From the NCBI GenBank assembly GCA_035476815.1, contig DATILD010000094.1, positions 1-64,000 of the forward strand: a DNA stretch of 64,000 nt, read 5' to 3'. Source of the stretch: Methylibium sp035476815 (lineage in GTDB: Bacteria > Pseudomonadota > Gammaproteobacteria > Burkholderiales > Burkholderiaceae_C). This document shows, piece by piece, positions 1 through 9,833 of this stretch; positions within the stretch are counted from its first letter, which is position 1; each line of letters begins with the position of its first letter. The translations under genes and the position numbers were made by a program. Under the pieces are notes generated by a model. It saw only the letters and a program-made list of their open reading frames with translations. It was not told the origin of the DNA and did not search any database.

Positions 1-11
1 GGAGGGCTCGC

Positions 12-110
12 GTGACCCAGGAAACGGCGGCCATCAAGGCGCAAAGCACAGCCGTAGCACGGCTACGGCGAGCATTTGCAACGCCGAGGGCCGCCGTTTC
101 CTGGGATCAC
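12..110. repeat. Long imperfect palindrome upstream of the NfeD gene
   Basis: The outer arms, 12-32 and 89-110, pair over about 21 bp with one bulged base at 106; the 17-base cores at 16-32 and 89-105 are exact reverse complements. A second exact stem, 51-58 with 62-69, sits at the tip with a 3-base loop, and short matches (38-41 with 82-85, 42-45 with 75-78) join the two. Nearly the whole 99 bp can fold as one hairpin or cruciform. No T-tract follows, so it does not look like a plain intrinsic terminator. It could be a dispersed intergenic repeat or the 3' end of a transcript entering from the left. I see nothing gene-like in the rest of 1-313. Confidence 0.75.
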
Positions 111-313
111 CATGGGTCCGGAACGGGCCCCCTTGTGGCCCATGGCCCGGGTCGCGCAGGCCGCATGGCGGCGTTGCTCCGCTCGTTGCGTGCAGGCGCA
201 CGCGGCCTCGCTCGCGCCTTGCCCTGCAGCCTGCGCGGCCCGGGCGCGAGCCCTCCAATAGCGTTAACAGGCCCTAGCCGCCACCAGACCGATGGGACCG
301 TGCAGGTGCAGAC

Positions 314-1744
314 ATGAAGTTCGCCGCAGCATGCTTGCTGGCACTGCTGGTCTGCGCCGGTGCGCTGGCCGGCGCCGAGGCGCCACCTGCGACCGCCGCG
401 GTGCCGCCCGGCGCCGTCGTGCTGATGAAGGTGGAGGGCGCGATCGGCCCGGCGACGGCCGACTACCTGCACCGCGGGCTCGCGCTGGCGGCCGCGCAGC
501 GGGCGCCGCTCGCGGTGCTGCAGATCGACACCCCGGGCGGGCTGGACGTCTCGATGCGCCGCATCATCAAGGACATCCTGGCGTCGCCGGTGCCGGTGGC
601 GGCCTTCGTCGCGCCTGACGGTGCCCGTGCGGCCAGCGCGGGGACCTACATCCTCTACGCCAGCCACATCGCGGCGATGGTGCCGGCCTCCAACCTCGGT
701 GCGGCCACGCCGGTGTCGATCGGCCTGCCGACCCCGGGCGGGCCACCCGCGCATCCCTCGCCGCCGCCCCGCGGCGCCTCCGAAGCGCCCGCCCCCGACG
801 GCTCGCACCCGGCCGCCGCGCCGCGGGGCGAGGCGGACACCGATGCGATGACCGCCAAGCAGCTGGCCGACGCGTCGGCCTACATCCGCAGCCTCGCCCA
901 ATTGCGCGGGCGCAATGTGCAATGGGCCGAGCAGGCGGTGCGCGAGGCCGTGAGCCTGTCGTCCCACGAAGCGCTGAAGAACAACGTGATCACCTTGATC
1001 GCGCACGATGTGCCGGACCTGCTGCGGCAGGTGGATGGGCGCGAGGTCCCGCTCGCCACCGGCACGGTGCGGCTGGCCACCCGGGGCGCGCCGGTGCTCG
1101 CCTTCGAGGCCGACTGGCGCAGCCGGCTGCTGTCGGTCATCACCGATCCGAGCCTGGCCTTGCTGCTGATGCTGATCGGCGTCTACGGCCTGCTGTTCGA
1201 GTTTGCCAACCCGGGCTTCGTGCTGCCGGGCGTGGTCGGCGCGATCTGCCTGCTGCTGGCGCTGTTCGCGCTGCAGATGCTGCCGGTCAACTACGCCGGG
1301 CTGGCGCTGATCCTGCTCGGCGTGGCCCTCCTCGTCGCCGAGGCCTTCCTGCCGAGCTTCGGCGTGCTGGGGCTGGGCGGCGTGGCCGCGTTCGCGTTCG
1401 GCGCGCTGCTGCTGATCGACAGCGATGCGCCGGGCTTCGGCATCCCGCGCTGGCTGGTCGCGGCGATGACGGTCGTCTCCGCCGCATTCATTCTGGGCGT
1501 CTCGGGCATGGCAGCCAAGGCCCGCCGCCGGCCGCACGCGAGCGGCACCGCCGCGCTGCTCGGCGCCAGCGGCGAACTGGTCGAGTTCTCGGCGGGCGAA
1601 GGCTGGGCCCTGATCCACGGCGAACCCTGGCAAGTGCGCAGCACGGACGATCTGCGCGCCGGCCATGCGGTGCGCGTCAAGGGCGTGCGCGGTCTCACGC
1701 TGGACGTGGAAGCGCAGGGCCGAGAGCCCACCACAGGAGCATGA
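314..1744 (+). CDS. NfeD-family membrane serine protease (long form)
   Basis: 476 aa. A signal peptide (about residues 1-21) is followed by a ClpP-like protease domain (about 34-235), a cluster of membrane segments (about 278-400) and a C-terminal NfeD OB-fold (about 410-470). The likely catalytic serine is S108 in the stretch ARAASAGTY and the lysine is K222 in ALKNNVI, the Ser-Lys pair known for this family. Long NfeD proteins cleave hydrophobic tails of membrane partners, typically a stomatin-like protein, and the next gene encodes exactly that with an ATGA overlap. A Pro/Ala-rich insert (about 138-175) separates the two catalytic residues and is probably a flexible loop. Function is inferred from family and context. 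Confidence 0.9.
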   Translation: MKFAAACLLALLVCAGALAGAEAPPATAAVPPGAVVLMKVEGAIGPATADYLHRGLALAAAQRAPLAVLQIDTPGGLDVSMRRIIKDILASPVPVAAFVAPDGARAASAGTYILYASHIAAMVPASNLGAATPVSIGLPTPGGPPAHPSPPPRGASEAPAPDGSHPAAAPRGEADTDAMTAKQLADASAYIRSLAQLRGRNVQWAEQAVREAVSLSSHEALKNNVITLIAHDVPDLLRQVDGREVPLATGTVRLATRGAPVLAFEADWRSRLLSVITDPSLALLLMLIGVYGLLFEFANPGFVLPGVVGAICLLLALFALQMLPVNYAGLALILLGVALLVAEAFLPSFGVLGLGGVAAFAFGALLLIDSDAPGFGIPRWLVAAMTVVSAAFILGVSGMAAKARRRPHASGTAALLGASGELVEFSAGEGWALIHGEPWQVRSTDDLRAGHAVRVKGVRGLTLDVEAQGREPTTGA

Positions 1745-2529
1745 CCATGTTGTTCGATCTCGGTGTCGGACTGGCCGGGGCCTTGGCGCTGCTGGCTCTG
1801 CTGCTGGCGGCATCGCTGCGCATCCTGCGCGAGTACGAGCGGGGCGTCGTGTTCCAGCTCGGCCGCTTCTGGAAGGTCAAGGGTCCGGGCCTGGTGATCC
1901 TCATTCCCGGCGTGCAGCAGATGGTGAAGGTGGGCCTGCGGGTGATGGTGCTGGACATCCCGGCTCAGGACGTGATCACGCGCGACAACGTCTCGGTGAA
2001 GGTCAACGCCGTCCTCTACTTCCGCGTCGTCGACGCCGAGAAGGCGATCATCCAGGTGGACAACTACCTCGCCGCCACCAGCCAGCTCGCCCAGACCACG
2101 CTGCGCGCCGTGCTCGGCAAGCACGAGCTCGACGACCTGCTGGCCGAGCGCGAGCGCCTGAACCTCGACATCCAGAAGATCCTCGCGGCCTTGACCGACG
2201 CCTGGGGCATCAAGGTGACCAACGTCGAGATCAAGCATGTCGATCTGAACGACAGCATGGTGCGGGCCATCGCCCGCCAGGCCGAGGCCGAGCGCGAGCG
2301 GCGCGCCAAGGTGATCCACGCGGAAGGCGAATTGCAGGCCTCGGTGAAGCTGGCCGAGGCGGCCGAGATCCTCGGGCGCCAGCCGCAGGCCCTGCAGCTG
2401 CGCTATCTCGAAACCCTGACGGTGATCGCCGCCGACAAGAATTCGACCATCGTGTTCCCGCTGCCGCTCGACCTGCTGAAGCCCTTGCTCCGGTGGTTGG
2501 ACAGGACACCGGGGTCGCCGGCGGAATAG
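1741..2529 (+). CDS. Slipin / stomatin-like SPFH membrane protein
   Basis: 262 aa. One N-terminal hydrophobic segment (about 5-25) anchors an SPFH (PHB) domain, with typical stretches such as REYERGVVFQLGRF and VITRDNVSVKVNAV, followed by a charged helical region rich in Ala, Glu and Arg (about 180-220). The ATG overlaps the stop of the NfeD gene, so the two are translationally coupled. NfeD and slipin pairs are a widespread membrane-quality-control unit in which the slipin scaffolds the protease and can be its substrate. A second in-frame ATG lies two codons downstream. Confidence 0.92.
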   Translation: MTMLFDLGVGLAGALALLALLLAASLRILREYERGVVFQLGRFWKVKGPGLVILIPGVQQMVKVGLRVMVLDIPAQDVITRDNVSVKVNAVLYFRVVDAEKAIIQVDNYLAATSQLAQTTLRAVLGKHELDDLLAERERLNLDIQKILAALTDAWGIKVTNVEIKHVDLNDSMVRAIARQAEAERERRAKVIHAEGELQASVKLAEAAEILGRQPQALQLRYLETLTVIAADKNSTIVFPLPLDLLKPLLRWLDRTPGSPAE

Positions 2530-2646
2530 CCGCGTAGCGACCGGTCGGGTTCCGCCACCTCCCTCGACCGCCGTGGAACAAGGCGGCAAGCGGCCGGTCC
2601 AAGCTGCTGCAGTTGGCGTTCTCTCCAACCGCAGGAGGTCAAAACC

Positions 2647-3012
2647 ATGAAGCAAATGAAGCATTGGCAAGATCCGGTCAACGCCCTCGTCGGGGCCTGT
2701 CTGATCCTGTCGCCTTGGACCCTCGGTTTCCAGAGCGAAACGGCGGCGATGGCTAACGCGGTTGTCATTGGTCTGGCGCTGATCGCCGTGGCGCTCGGGG
2801 CGATCCTCGTTCCGCACGCCTGGGAAGAGTGGACCGAGTTCGCGCTCGGACTGTGGCTGATCGCCTCGCCCTGGGTGCTCGGATTCGCCTCGCTGCGCGA
2901 GGCGAGGCTCGGGGCGGTGATCGCCGGCGTCGTGGTCGCAGCGCTCGCGCTGTGGACGCTGATGACCGACAAGGACTACAACAGCTGGTGGCGCAACCGG
3001 ATGGCACATTGA
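2647..3012 (+). CDS. SPW-repeat small membrane protein
   Basis: 121 aa with four predicted membrane segments in two repeated halves. Each half carries the signature the family is named for: SPWTLGF near residue 20 and SPWVLGF near residue 77. A strong ribosome-binding site (aggaggt, 2633-2639) precedes the ATG. The biochemical role of SPW-repeat proteins is unknown. It lies 117 bp after the slipin gene and may be a separate unit. Confidence 0.85.
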   Translation: MKQMKHWQDPVNALVGACLILSPWTLGFQSETAAMANAVVIGLALIAVALGAILVPHAWEEWTEFALGLWLIASPWVLGFASLREARLGAVIAGVVVAALALWTLMTDKDYNSWWRNRMAH

Positions 3013-3176
3013 CGCCGAGGGGCCGCCCGGGGTGACCCAGTGAGCCGGGCGCCTCGGTCGCCCGCCCCAAGGCCCAGGTTGCGGTGTATCTCGATCAATA
3101 CCGGAATCTGCCCGCGCCGATCTGCTTCATCTCGGTGAACAAGCGCCGGGTCAGCGTGGCGTTGCGCTGCTTGAAA

Positions 3177-4259
3177 TCAGAGCTTGAGCGACTGCATGTA
3201 GCTGTCGAAACGCGCCTCGGTGAAGCGGAACCACAGGTTCTGGTCGCGCCGGAAGTCTGCGTAGTCGGCGTAGACCTTCTTCCAGTTCGGGTTCTTGGCG
3301 CTGAGGTCGGCGTAGATCTCCATCGAGATCTTGAACGCGGCGTCCATCACCGCCTTGGGCATCGGCACCAGTCTGGCCTTCTGCGCGACCAGCTGCTTGA
3401 GCGCCGCCGGGTTGCGCGCGTCGTAGCGGGCCTGCATGTCGATGTGCGCGTAGGCGGCGGCGGCCTCGAGCATGGCCTTGTAGTCCGAGGTCAGGCCGGC
3501 CCAGGCCTTGGTGTTGATGAAGAAGTCGAGCTGCGGCCCGCCCTCCCACCAGCCGGGGTAGTGGTAGAAGGGCGCGACCTTGTGGAAGCCGAGCTTCAGG
3601 TCGTCGTAGGGGCCGACCCACTCGGCCGCGTCGATCGTGCCCTTCTCGAGCGCCTGGTAGATCTCGCCGCCGGGGATGTTCTGCGGCACCACGCCCATGC
3701 GCTCCATCACGCGGCCGGCGAAGCCGGCGATGCGCATCTTCAGGCCCTTCATGTCGGCCAGGGTCTTGATCTCACGCCGGTACCAGCCGCCCATCTGCGC
3801 GCCGGTGTTGCCGCCGGGCAGGTTGAGGATGTTGTACTGCGCGTAGAACTCGCGCATCAGCTTCAGGCCGTTGCCCTCGTACATCCAGGCCGACATCTGG
3901 CGCGAGTTCAGGCCGAAGGGGATGGCGCAGCCGATCGCGAAGGTCTCGTCCTTGCCGTAGAAATAGTAGGGCGCGGTGTGCGCCATTTCGACGGTGCCGT
4001 TCTGGACCCCGTCGACCACGCCGAAGGCCGGCATCAGTTCGCCGCCGGCATGCACCGAGATCTGGAACCTGCCGCCCGACATGTCGCCGACGCGGCGCGC
4101 GAAGGTCTCGGCCGAGCCGAAGATGGTGTCGACCGACTTCGGGAAGCTCGACGCCAGCCGCCAGCGGATGTTGGCCTGGGCATGCACCAGCGCCGGCGCC
4201 GCCCCGGCGGCCAGCACGCCGGCGAGGCCGGTCGAGCGCATGAAGGAACGGCGTTCCAT
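3177..4259 (-). CDS. TRAP transporter substrate-binding protein, DctP family
   Basis: 360 aa. The chosen ATG gives a twin-arginine-like leader (MERRSFMRS, then an Ala/Gly-rich core ending near VHAQA) and has gaggag upstream. A longer frame extends 31 codons further but has no good start signal. The mature part has the DctP fold: an early RLASSFPKS stretch and a GGEIYQALEKGTIDAAEWV motif near residue 215, where the family binds the substrate carboxylate through an arginine in the preceding strand. It resembles the TakP branch that binds 2-oxo acids. No DctQ or DctM permease gene lies next to it, so the membrane partner must be elsewhere. The ligand cannot be named. Confidence 0.88.
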   Translation of the reverse strand: MERRSFMRSTGLAGVLAAGAAPALVHAQANIRWRLASSFPKSVDTIFGSAETFARRVGDMSGGRFQISVHAGGELMPAFGVVDGVQNGTVEMAHTAPYYFYGKDETFAIGCAIPFGLNSRQMSAWMYEGNGLKLMREFYAQYNILNLPGGNTGAQMGGWYRREIKTLADMKGLKMRIAGFAGRVMERMGVVPQNIPGGEIYQALEKGTIDAAEWVGPYDDLKLGFHKVAPFYHYPGWWEGGPQLDFFINTKAWAGLTSDYKAMLEAAAAYAHIDMQARYDARNPAALKQLVAQKARLVPMPKAVMDAAFKISMEIYADLSAKNPNWKKVYADYADFRRDQNLWFRFTEARFDSYMQSLKL

Positions 4260-4385
4260 GGTGAACAGACTCCTCGAACCTGAGCGTTGTCTCGCGGGGT
4301 CGCACGCCCCGGTCGAAAAGATTCTAGGCAGCGCGTTTCGCGCGCCCGTCACGGGTTTACCCCTTCGGCCGGGGCCTCGTCACGC

Positions 4386-5753
4386 TCAAAGGCCGGCGAT
4401 CTTCATCCGCTCGACCAGCACCGAGCCGATGGTCTTGGCGCCCAGCGTGTAGGCGTCGGCGCCGACCGCGACGATGCCGCGCAGCATCTCGCGCAGGCCG
4501 CCGGCGATCGTGACCTCGTGCACCGGGTGCACGATGCGCCCGCCCTCGACCCAGTAGCCGGCCGCGCCGCGCGAGTAGTCGCCGGTCACGTAGTTGACGC
4601 CCTGGCCCATCAGTTCGGTGACGAAGAAGCCGCGGCCGAGCTTCCTCAGCATCGCCTCAAGATCGTCGCCCTTCGCGGTGCGCCGGCTGGTCAGCGCCAG
4701 GTTCTGCGAGCCGCCCGCGTGGCCGGTGGTGCGCAGGCCGAGCTTGCGCGCCGAGTAGGTGGACAGGAAGTAGCCCTGCACCACCCCGCCCTTCACGACG
4801 CTGCGCGCGGTGGTGCGCACGCCCTCGTCGTCGAAGGGCGCGCTGCCCTTGCCCTTGCGCACATGCGGGTCCTCGGCGATGTCGATGTGATCGGGGAACA
4901 CCGCCGTGCCCAGGCTGTCGGCCAGGAAGGTCGACTTGCGGTACAGCGCACCGCCGCTGGTCGCCTGCACATAGGCGCCGAGCAGGCCGACCGCGATCGT
5001 CGACTCGAACAGCACCGGCACCTCGCAGGTGGCGATCTTGCGGGCCTTGAGCCGCGCCAGCGAGCGCTCGGCGGCGTAGCGGCCCACCGCCTCGGGGGCG
5101 GCGAGCTCGGCCGGGTCGCGCATCGACGTGTACCAGGCGTCGCGCTGCATGTCGCGGCGCAGCGAGGCGATCGGCGCGATCGACAGCGAATGCCGCGAGC
5201 TCGCATAGCCACCGCGGAAGCCCCGCGTGTTGCCGGCGACGAAGTGCGACTGCTGGGCCGAGACGCCGCAGCCGTCGGAATTGGTGATGCGGCGGTCGGT
5301 CGCGAAGGCCGCGGCCTCGCAGCGCAGCGCGAGCTGCACCGCGGCGTCGGCGTCGATCGCCCAGGGGTGGTGGAGGTCGAGGTCGCGCGCGGCCTCGGCG
5401 GGCGTCGCGAGGTCGGCCGCGTCGGGCAGGCCGGCCGCCGGGTCCTCGGCGGTGAAGCGAGCGATGTCGTAGGCGGCGCGCACCGTCTGCTCGAGCGCGG
5501 CGCGCGAGAAGTCCGAGGTGCTGGCGTTGCCGCGCCGCTGGCCGAGGTAGACGGTGACGCCGAGCGACTTGTCACGGTTGCGCTCGACCGTCTCGATCTC
5601 GCCCTTGCGCACCGAGATCGACAGGCCGCTGCCCTCGCTGACCTCGGCCGCCGCGTCGCTGGCGCCGATCTGCCGGGCATAGGCCAGCGTGTCGTCGATC
5701 AGTTGATCGAAGCGCGCGCGGCTGTGGGCGAAACCGTCGGAGGAGGAAGGCAT
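4386..5753 (-). CDS. pmbA: PmbA/TldE metalloprotease subunit
   Basis: 455 aa, the usual length. The start used (MPSSSDGF) follows an aggaggaa-like purine run and is divergent from darP 64 bp away. The N-terminal region contains the family stretch GLSISVRKGEIETVERNRDKS shortened here to its core ISVRKGEIE. The C-terminal half has GQGVNYVTGDYSRGAAGYWVE-type sequence and ends near GSVLVERMKIAGL. With TldD, this protein forms the heterodimeric TldD/E peptidase that matures ribosomally made peptides and degrades unfolded peptides. The zinc-binding HExxH belongs to TldD and is absent here, as expected for TldE. tldD is not in the window. Confidence 0.93.
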   Translation of the reverse strand: MPSSSDGFAHSRARFDQLIDDTLAYARQIGASDAAAEVSEGSGLSISVRKGEIETVERNRDKSLGVTVYLGQRRGNASTSDFSRAALEQTVRAAYDIARFTAEDPAAGLPDAADLATPAEAARDLDLHHPWAIDADAAVQLALRCEAAAFATDRRITNSDGCGVSAQQSHFVAGNTRGFRGGYASSRHSLSIAPIASLRRDMQRDAWYTSMRDPAELAAPEAVGRYAAERSLARLKARKIATCEVPVLFESTIAVGLLGAYVQATSGGALYRKSTFLADSLGTAVFPDHIDIAEDPHVRKGKGSAPFDDEGVRTTARSVVKGGVVQGYFLSTYSARKLGLRTTGHAGGSQNLALTSRRTAKGDDLEAMLRKLGRGFFVTELMGQGVNYVTGDYSRGAAGYWVEGGRIVHPVHEVTIAGGLREMLRGIVAVGADAYTLGAKTIGSVLVERMKIAGL

Positions 5754-5817
5754 GGTTCGGTGCAGGGAGCGGCCGGGAGGTGGCGCGCAACTATGATAGC
5801 CAGCGGACCCTCTCCCC

Positions 5818-6366
5818 TTGCCCGCCTTGAACCCCGACACCCCCGACGGCCCTGCCTTCGACCGCCCCAGCAAGACCGCCCAGAAGAAGGCGATGCACGA
5901 GCTGCAGGCGCTCGGCGAGGCGCTGATGACGCTGCCCGATGCGCGCATCGACGCGATCGGCCTGCCCGAATCGCTGCGCGAGGCGGTGCGCACCGCCCAG
6001 CGCACCAAGACCTTCGAGGGCAAGCGCCGGCAGATCCAGTACCTGGGCAAGCTGATGCGCAAGGCCGATGCCGAGCCGATCCGCGAGGCGGTCGCCGCCT
6101 TCCAGCTCGGCCATGCGAAGGACGCGCTGGCGCTGCACGAGGCCGAGCGCTGGCGCGCCGAGCTGATGGCCGGGGACGAGGCGCTGACGCGCTGGTCGCG
6201 CGCGCAACCGGCCAGCGACCTGCAACAGCTGCGCAGTCTGATCCGCAGCGCCCGCAAGGACGCGACGCCCGAGGCGCCCGGCGCCGCACCGCGCCACGGC
6301 CGCGCCTACCGCGAGCTGTTCCAGTTCGTGCGCGCGGCGCTGAACGAGGAGGCCGACGATGAGTGA
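5818..6366 (+). CDS. darP: DarP (YjgA, DUF615) ribosome assembly factor
   Basis: 182 aa, all-helical and rich in charged residues. Core family stretches are RPSKTAQKK near residue 17, followed by EGKRRQIQYLGKLMRK near residue 66. DarP binds late 50S precursors and helps mature the peptidyl-transferase centre. The start is a TTG at 5818; a second TTG at 5827 is also possible, and no ATG fits before the conserved region. It overlaps mogA by 8 bases, so the two are one operon, an arrangement seen in many betaproteobacteria. It diverges from pmbA, which is the common order in proteobacteria. Confidence 0.92.
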   Translation: MPALNPDTPDGPAFDRPSKTAQKKAMHELQALGEALMTLPDARIDAIGLPESLREAVRTAQRTKTFEGKRRQIQYLGKLMRKADAEPIREAVAAFQLGHAKDALALHEAERWRAELMAGDEALTRWSRAQPASDLQQLRSLIRSARKDATPEAPGAAPRHGRAYRELFQFVRAALNEEADDE

Positions 6367-6955
6367 CGCTGCCTTCGACGCCGTGAAGATCGGCCTGGTG
6401 TCGGTCAGCGACCGCGCCTCGGCCGGCGTCTACACCGACCAGGGCATCCCGGCGCTGCAGGACTGGCTGGGCCGAGCGCTGAAGAACCCGATCACTTGGG
6501 CCACGCGGCTGATCCCCGACGAGCAGGCCGGCATCAGCGCGGCGCTGGTCGAGCTGGTGGACGTGGAGCGCTGCGACCTGGTGCTGACCACCGGCGGCAC
6601 CGGCCCGGCGCCGCGCGACGTGACGCCCGAGGCCACACTGGCCGTCGCGCACAAGGAGATGCCCGGCTTCGGCGAGCAGATGCGGCAGATCTCGCTGCGC
6701 TTCGTGCCGACCGCGATCCTGTCGCGCCAGGCGGCGGTGATCCGCGGCAAGGCGCTGATCATCAACTTGCCGGGCCAGCCGAAGGCTATCGCCGAGACGC
6801 TGCAGGGCCTGCCGGACGCCAGCCCGCCGGCGCATGGCATCTTTGCGGCCGTGCCCTACTGCGTCGACCTGATCGGCGGGCCCTACCTCGAGACGAACGA
6901 GGCCGTCTGCAAGGCCTTCCGGCCCAAGAGCGCGATCCGCCCGCCGCGCGGCTGA
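6359..6955 (+). CDS. mogA: Molybdopterin adenylyltransferase MogA
   Basis: 198 aa. Core motifs of the MoaB/Mog fold are visible: IGLVSVSDRAS at the start, LVLTTGGTGPAPRDVTPEAT near residue 78 and LIINLPGQPKAI near residue 138. The enzyme adenylylates molybdopterin before molybdenum insertion. The longer Mog form (about 195 aa) and the GPAPRDVTPEA variant fit MogA better than MoaB. It is translated from an ATG inside the end of darP and ends 9 bp from the end of the convergent cysE gene. Confidence 0.92.
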   Translation: MSDAAFDAVKIGLVSVSDRASAGVYTDQGIPALQDWLGRALKNPITWATRLIPDEQAGISAALVELVDVERCDLVLTTGGTGPAPRDVTPEATLAVAHKEMPGFGEQMRQISLRFVPTAILSRQAAVIRGKALIINLPGQPKAIAETLQGLPDASPPAHGIFAAVPYCVDLIGGPYLETNEAVCKAFRPKSAIRPPRG

Positions 6956-6964
6956 AGCCGACGC

Positions 6965-7741
6965 TCAGGAGGGCTTGACCAGCTCGCTCAACCCCGCCGC
7001 ATCGAAGGCCTCGGCCTTCTGCGCGTCGCTGGGCACGCAGTCGCCCGCCGCCGAGCGCTGCGACAGCGTCTCGACCGCCGCCCACAGCATCGCGATCTGG
7101 TGCTCGTGGCCCGAGGCGTGGTCGATCAGCCCCTTCATCGCCTGCGCGACCGGGTCGTCGCCCTGGGTCACGCCGTACGCCGAGAAGCCCATCTTCGCGG
7201 CGGTGGCCTCGCGCTGCTGGTCCACCGCGTCGTGCAGGATGCGCGCCGGGTTGCCGACGGCGGTCGCGCCGGCGGGCACCGGCTTCGTGACCACGGCGCC
7301 CGAACCGATGCGTGCCCCGTCGCCGACCGTGAAGCCGCCCAGCACCTGTGCGGTGGCGCCAACGATCACGCCCTGGCCCAGCGTCGGGTGGCGCTTCGCG
7401 CCCTTGTACAGCGAGGTGCCGCCGAGCGTGACGCCCTGGTAAATCGTGCAGTCGTCGCCGATCTCGGCGGTCTCGCCGATCACGACGCCCATGCCGTGGT
7501 CGATGAAGACGCGCCGGCCGATCGTGGCGCCGGGGTGGATCTCGATGCCGGTCAGGAAGCGTCCGATGTGCGACAGGAAGCGCCCCAGCCAGCGCCAGCC
7601 GCGCGTCCAGCAGCCATGCGCGAGCCGGTGCACCGCCAGCGCGTGCAGCCCCGGATAACAGGTCAGCACCTCGAAGCCCGTGCGCGCGGCCGGGTCGCGT
7701 TCGACGATGGTGGCGATGTCTTCGCGGAGGCGACTGAACAT
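6965..7741 (-). CDS. cysE: Serine O-acetyltransferase
   Basis: 258 aa. An alpha-helical N-terminal half is followed by the left-handed beta-helix of hexapeptide transferases, with the typical stretch FIDHGMGVVIGETAEIGDDC near residues 110-130 and GVTLGGTSLYKGAKRHPT just after. The enzyme makes O-acetylserine for cysteine synthesis. The C-terminal tail of about 60 residues after the beta-helix is longer and more variable than usual and may carry the segment that docks into cysteine synthase. The ribosome-binding site before the ATG is weak. Confidence 0.93.
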   Translation of the reverse strand: MFSRLREDIATIVERDPAARTGFEVLTCYPGLHALAVHRLAHGCWTRGWRWLGRFLSHIGRFLTGIEIHPGATIGRRVFIDHGMGVVIGETAEIGDDCTIYQGVTLGGTSLYKGAKRHPTLGQGVIVGATAQVLGGFTVGDGARIGSGAVVTKPVPAGATAVGNPARILHDAVDQQREATAAKMGFSAYGVTQGDDPVAQAMKGLIDHASGHEHQIAMLWAAVETLSQRSAAGDCVPSDAQKAEAFDAAGLSELVKPS

Positions 7742-7860
7742 GGGGGTTCCCGGGTGGGTGGTGTTTCAGTGTAGCCAGGGGTTCATGGGCGGGCGGAGCC
7801 GGGCCGCGGGTTCAACGGCAGCGGCAGGGGTTTGGGGATCGGGCTGCTGGGGCGGAGCGC

Positions 7861-7934
7861 GGTCTGCGGGCGGGTCGGCGTCGTGGCTTCGGTGGGGTAC
7901 CACAGGCGCCCCGCCACCGACCCACCCGCAGACC
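7861..7934. repeat. Long inverted repeat between trmJ and cysE
   Basis: Arms 7861-7878 and 7917-7934 are reverse complements over 18 bp with one mismatch, and the intervening 38 bases contain a further partial match (ggtgggg with ccccgccacc). It sits in the 285-bp space between the end of trmJ and the start of cysE, both on the minus strand. No T-tract follows on either strand. It resembles the palindrome at 13381-13486 in position and size and shares the short string tcggtgggg with it. The rest of 7742-8026 shows no coding sequence. Confidence 0.65.
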
Positions 7935-8026
7935 TGAAGTGGCATGGGCTGTTCCCCACGAGAACCACCGAGTGTCCAGAGGCTGGGGGCGGGTGCCCCC
8001 CGGCCGGCCGCACCATCGCCCTGCCC

Positions 8027-8746
8027 TTACCGCTTCAGCATCGACGTGGCCACACCGCGCAGCAGATGCACCTCCTCCTGCGTCAGCGCGGCGCGGTTGA
8101 GCAGTTGGTTGACGCGCGGGATCAGCTTCTTCGGCGCTGCCGGGTCAAGGTGGCCGATGTGAACCAGCGCCCGCTGCCAGTGTTCGAGCAGGCCCTGCAC
8201 GGCCGCACCGTCGGCCAGCGCCGGGTCCGGCGTGCGCGGCACGACCGGGAAACCGCCGAGCGCCTGCCGCCATTCGTAGGCCACCAGCTGCACCGCCTGG
8301 GCGAGGTTCAGCGAGCCATAGTCGGGGTGGGTCGGGATGCTCAAGCAGGCATGGCAGCGGTAGACATCGTCGTTAGCCAGGCCGTAACGCTCGGAACCGA
8401 ACACGAAGCCGATCTGCGCCTGCCCCTGTGCCAGCGAAGGCAGCAGTTCGCGCGGTGCATGGGTGGGCGGGCCGAAGTCGCGCGGCGTCATCGCGGTGGC
8501 GCAGGCATAGGCCACGCCGTCCAGCGCCTCGGCCAGCGTGGCCACGACGCGGGCCCGCGTCAGCACGTCGGCCGCGCCGCTGGCCATCGCGACGGCGTCC
8601 TCGTGCGAGAGCACGTCCGGAAAGCGCGGCGCCACCAGCACCAGCGCCCCGAATCCCATCACCTTGATCGCCCGCGCCGCCGCGCCGATGTTGCCGGCGT
8701 GGCTGGTGTTCACGAGGATGAAGCGGGTCGGGTCGGGGGGCGTCAT
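8027..8746 (-). CDS. trmJ: tRNA (cytidine/uridine-2'-O-)-methyltransferase TrmJ
   Basis: 239 aa. SPOUT-family motifs are clear: FILVNTSHAGNIGAAARAIK near the N-terminus, GFVFGSERYGL in the middle (knot strand) and SLNLAQAVQLVAYEW near residue 155. TrmJ methylates the 2'-O of residue 32 in several tRNAs. The start chosen (MTPPDPTRF) puts the conserved FILVNTSH strand at residue 9; an open frame continues far upstream but belongs to the strand opposite suhB. It is divergent from suhB with 102 bp between the two starts, an order common in beta- and gammaproteobacteria. Confidence 0.92.
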   Translation of the reverse strand: MTPPDPTRFILVNTSHAGNIGAAARAIKVMGFGALVLVAPRFPDVLSHEDAVAMASGAADVLTRARVVATLAEALDGVAYACATAMTPRDFGPPTHAPRELLPSLAQGQAQIGFVFGSERYGLANDDVYRCHACLSIPTHPDYGSLNLAQAVQLVAYEWRQALGGFPVVPRTPDPALADGAAVQGLLEHWQRALVHIGHLDPAAPKKLIPRVNQLLNRAALTQEEVHLLRGVATSMLKR

Positions 8747-8848
8747 CGCTCGGGCGGCTAAAATTCGATTATCGGCGTCGGGTTTCCCGGCGCCGCTGCT
8801 CTTTGTCCCCGCCGTCCACCTCCGTACCGCCCTTCGCGGGCCCCTGCC

Positions 8849-9817
<969 letters not shown>

Positions 9818-9833
9818 CTCCAGCGCTCGCGCG

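Noticed and set aside
3093..3178. A 28-codon open run just after the TRAP receptor gene, in another frame, that reads like protein (DFKQRNATLTRRLFTEMKQ)
   Set aside because: Too short and without a start signal; the receptor already ends at a normal family length. A frameshifted extension cannot be excluded.
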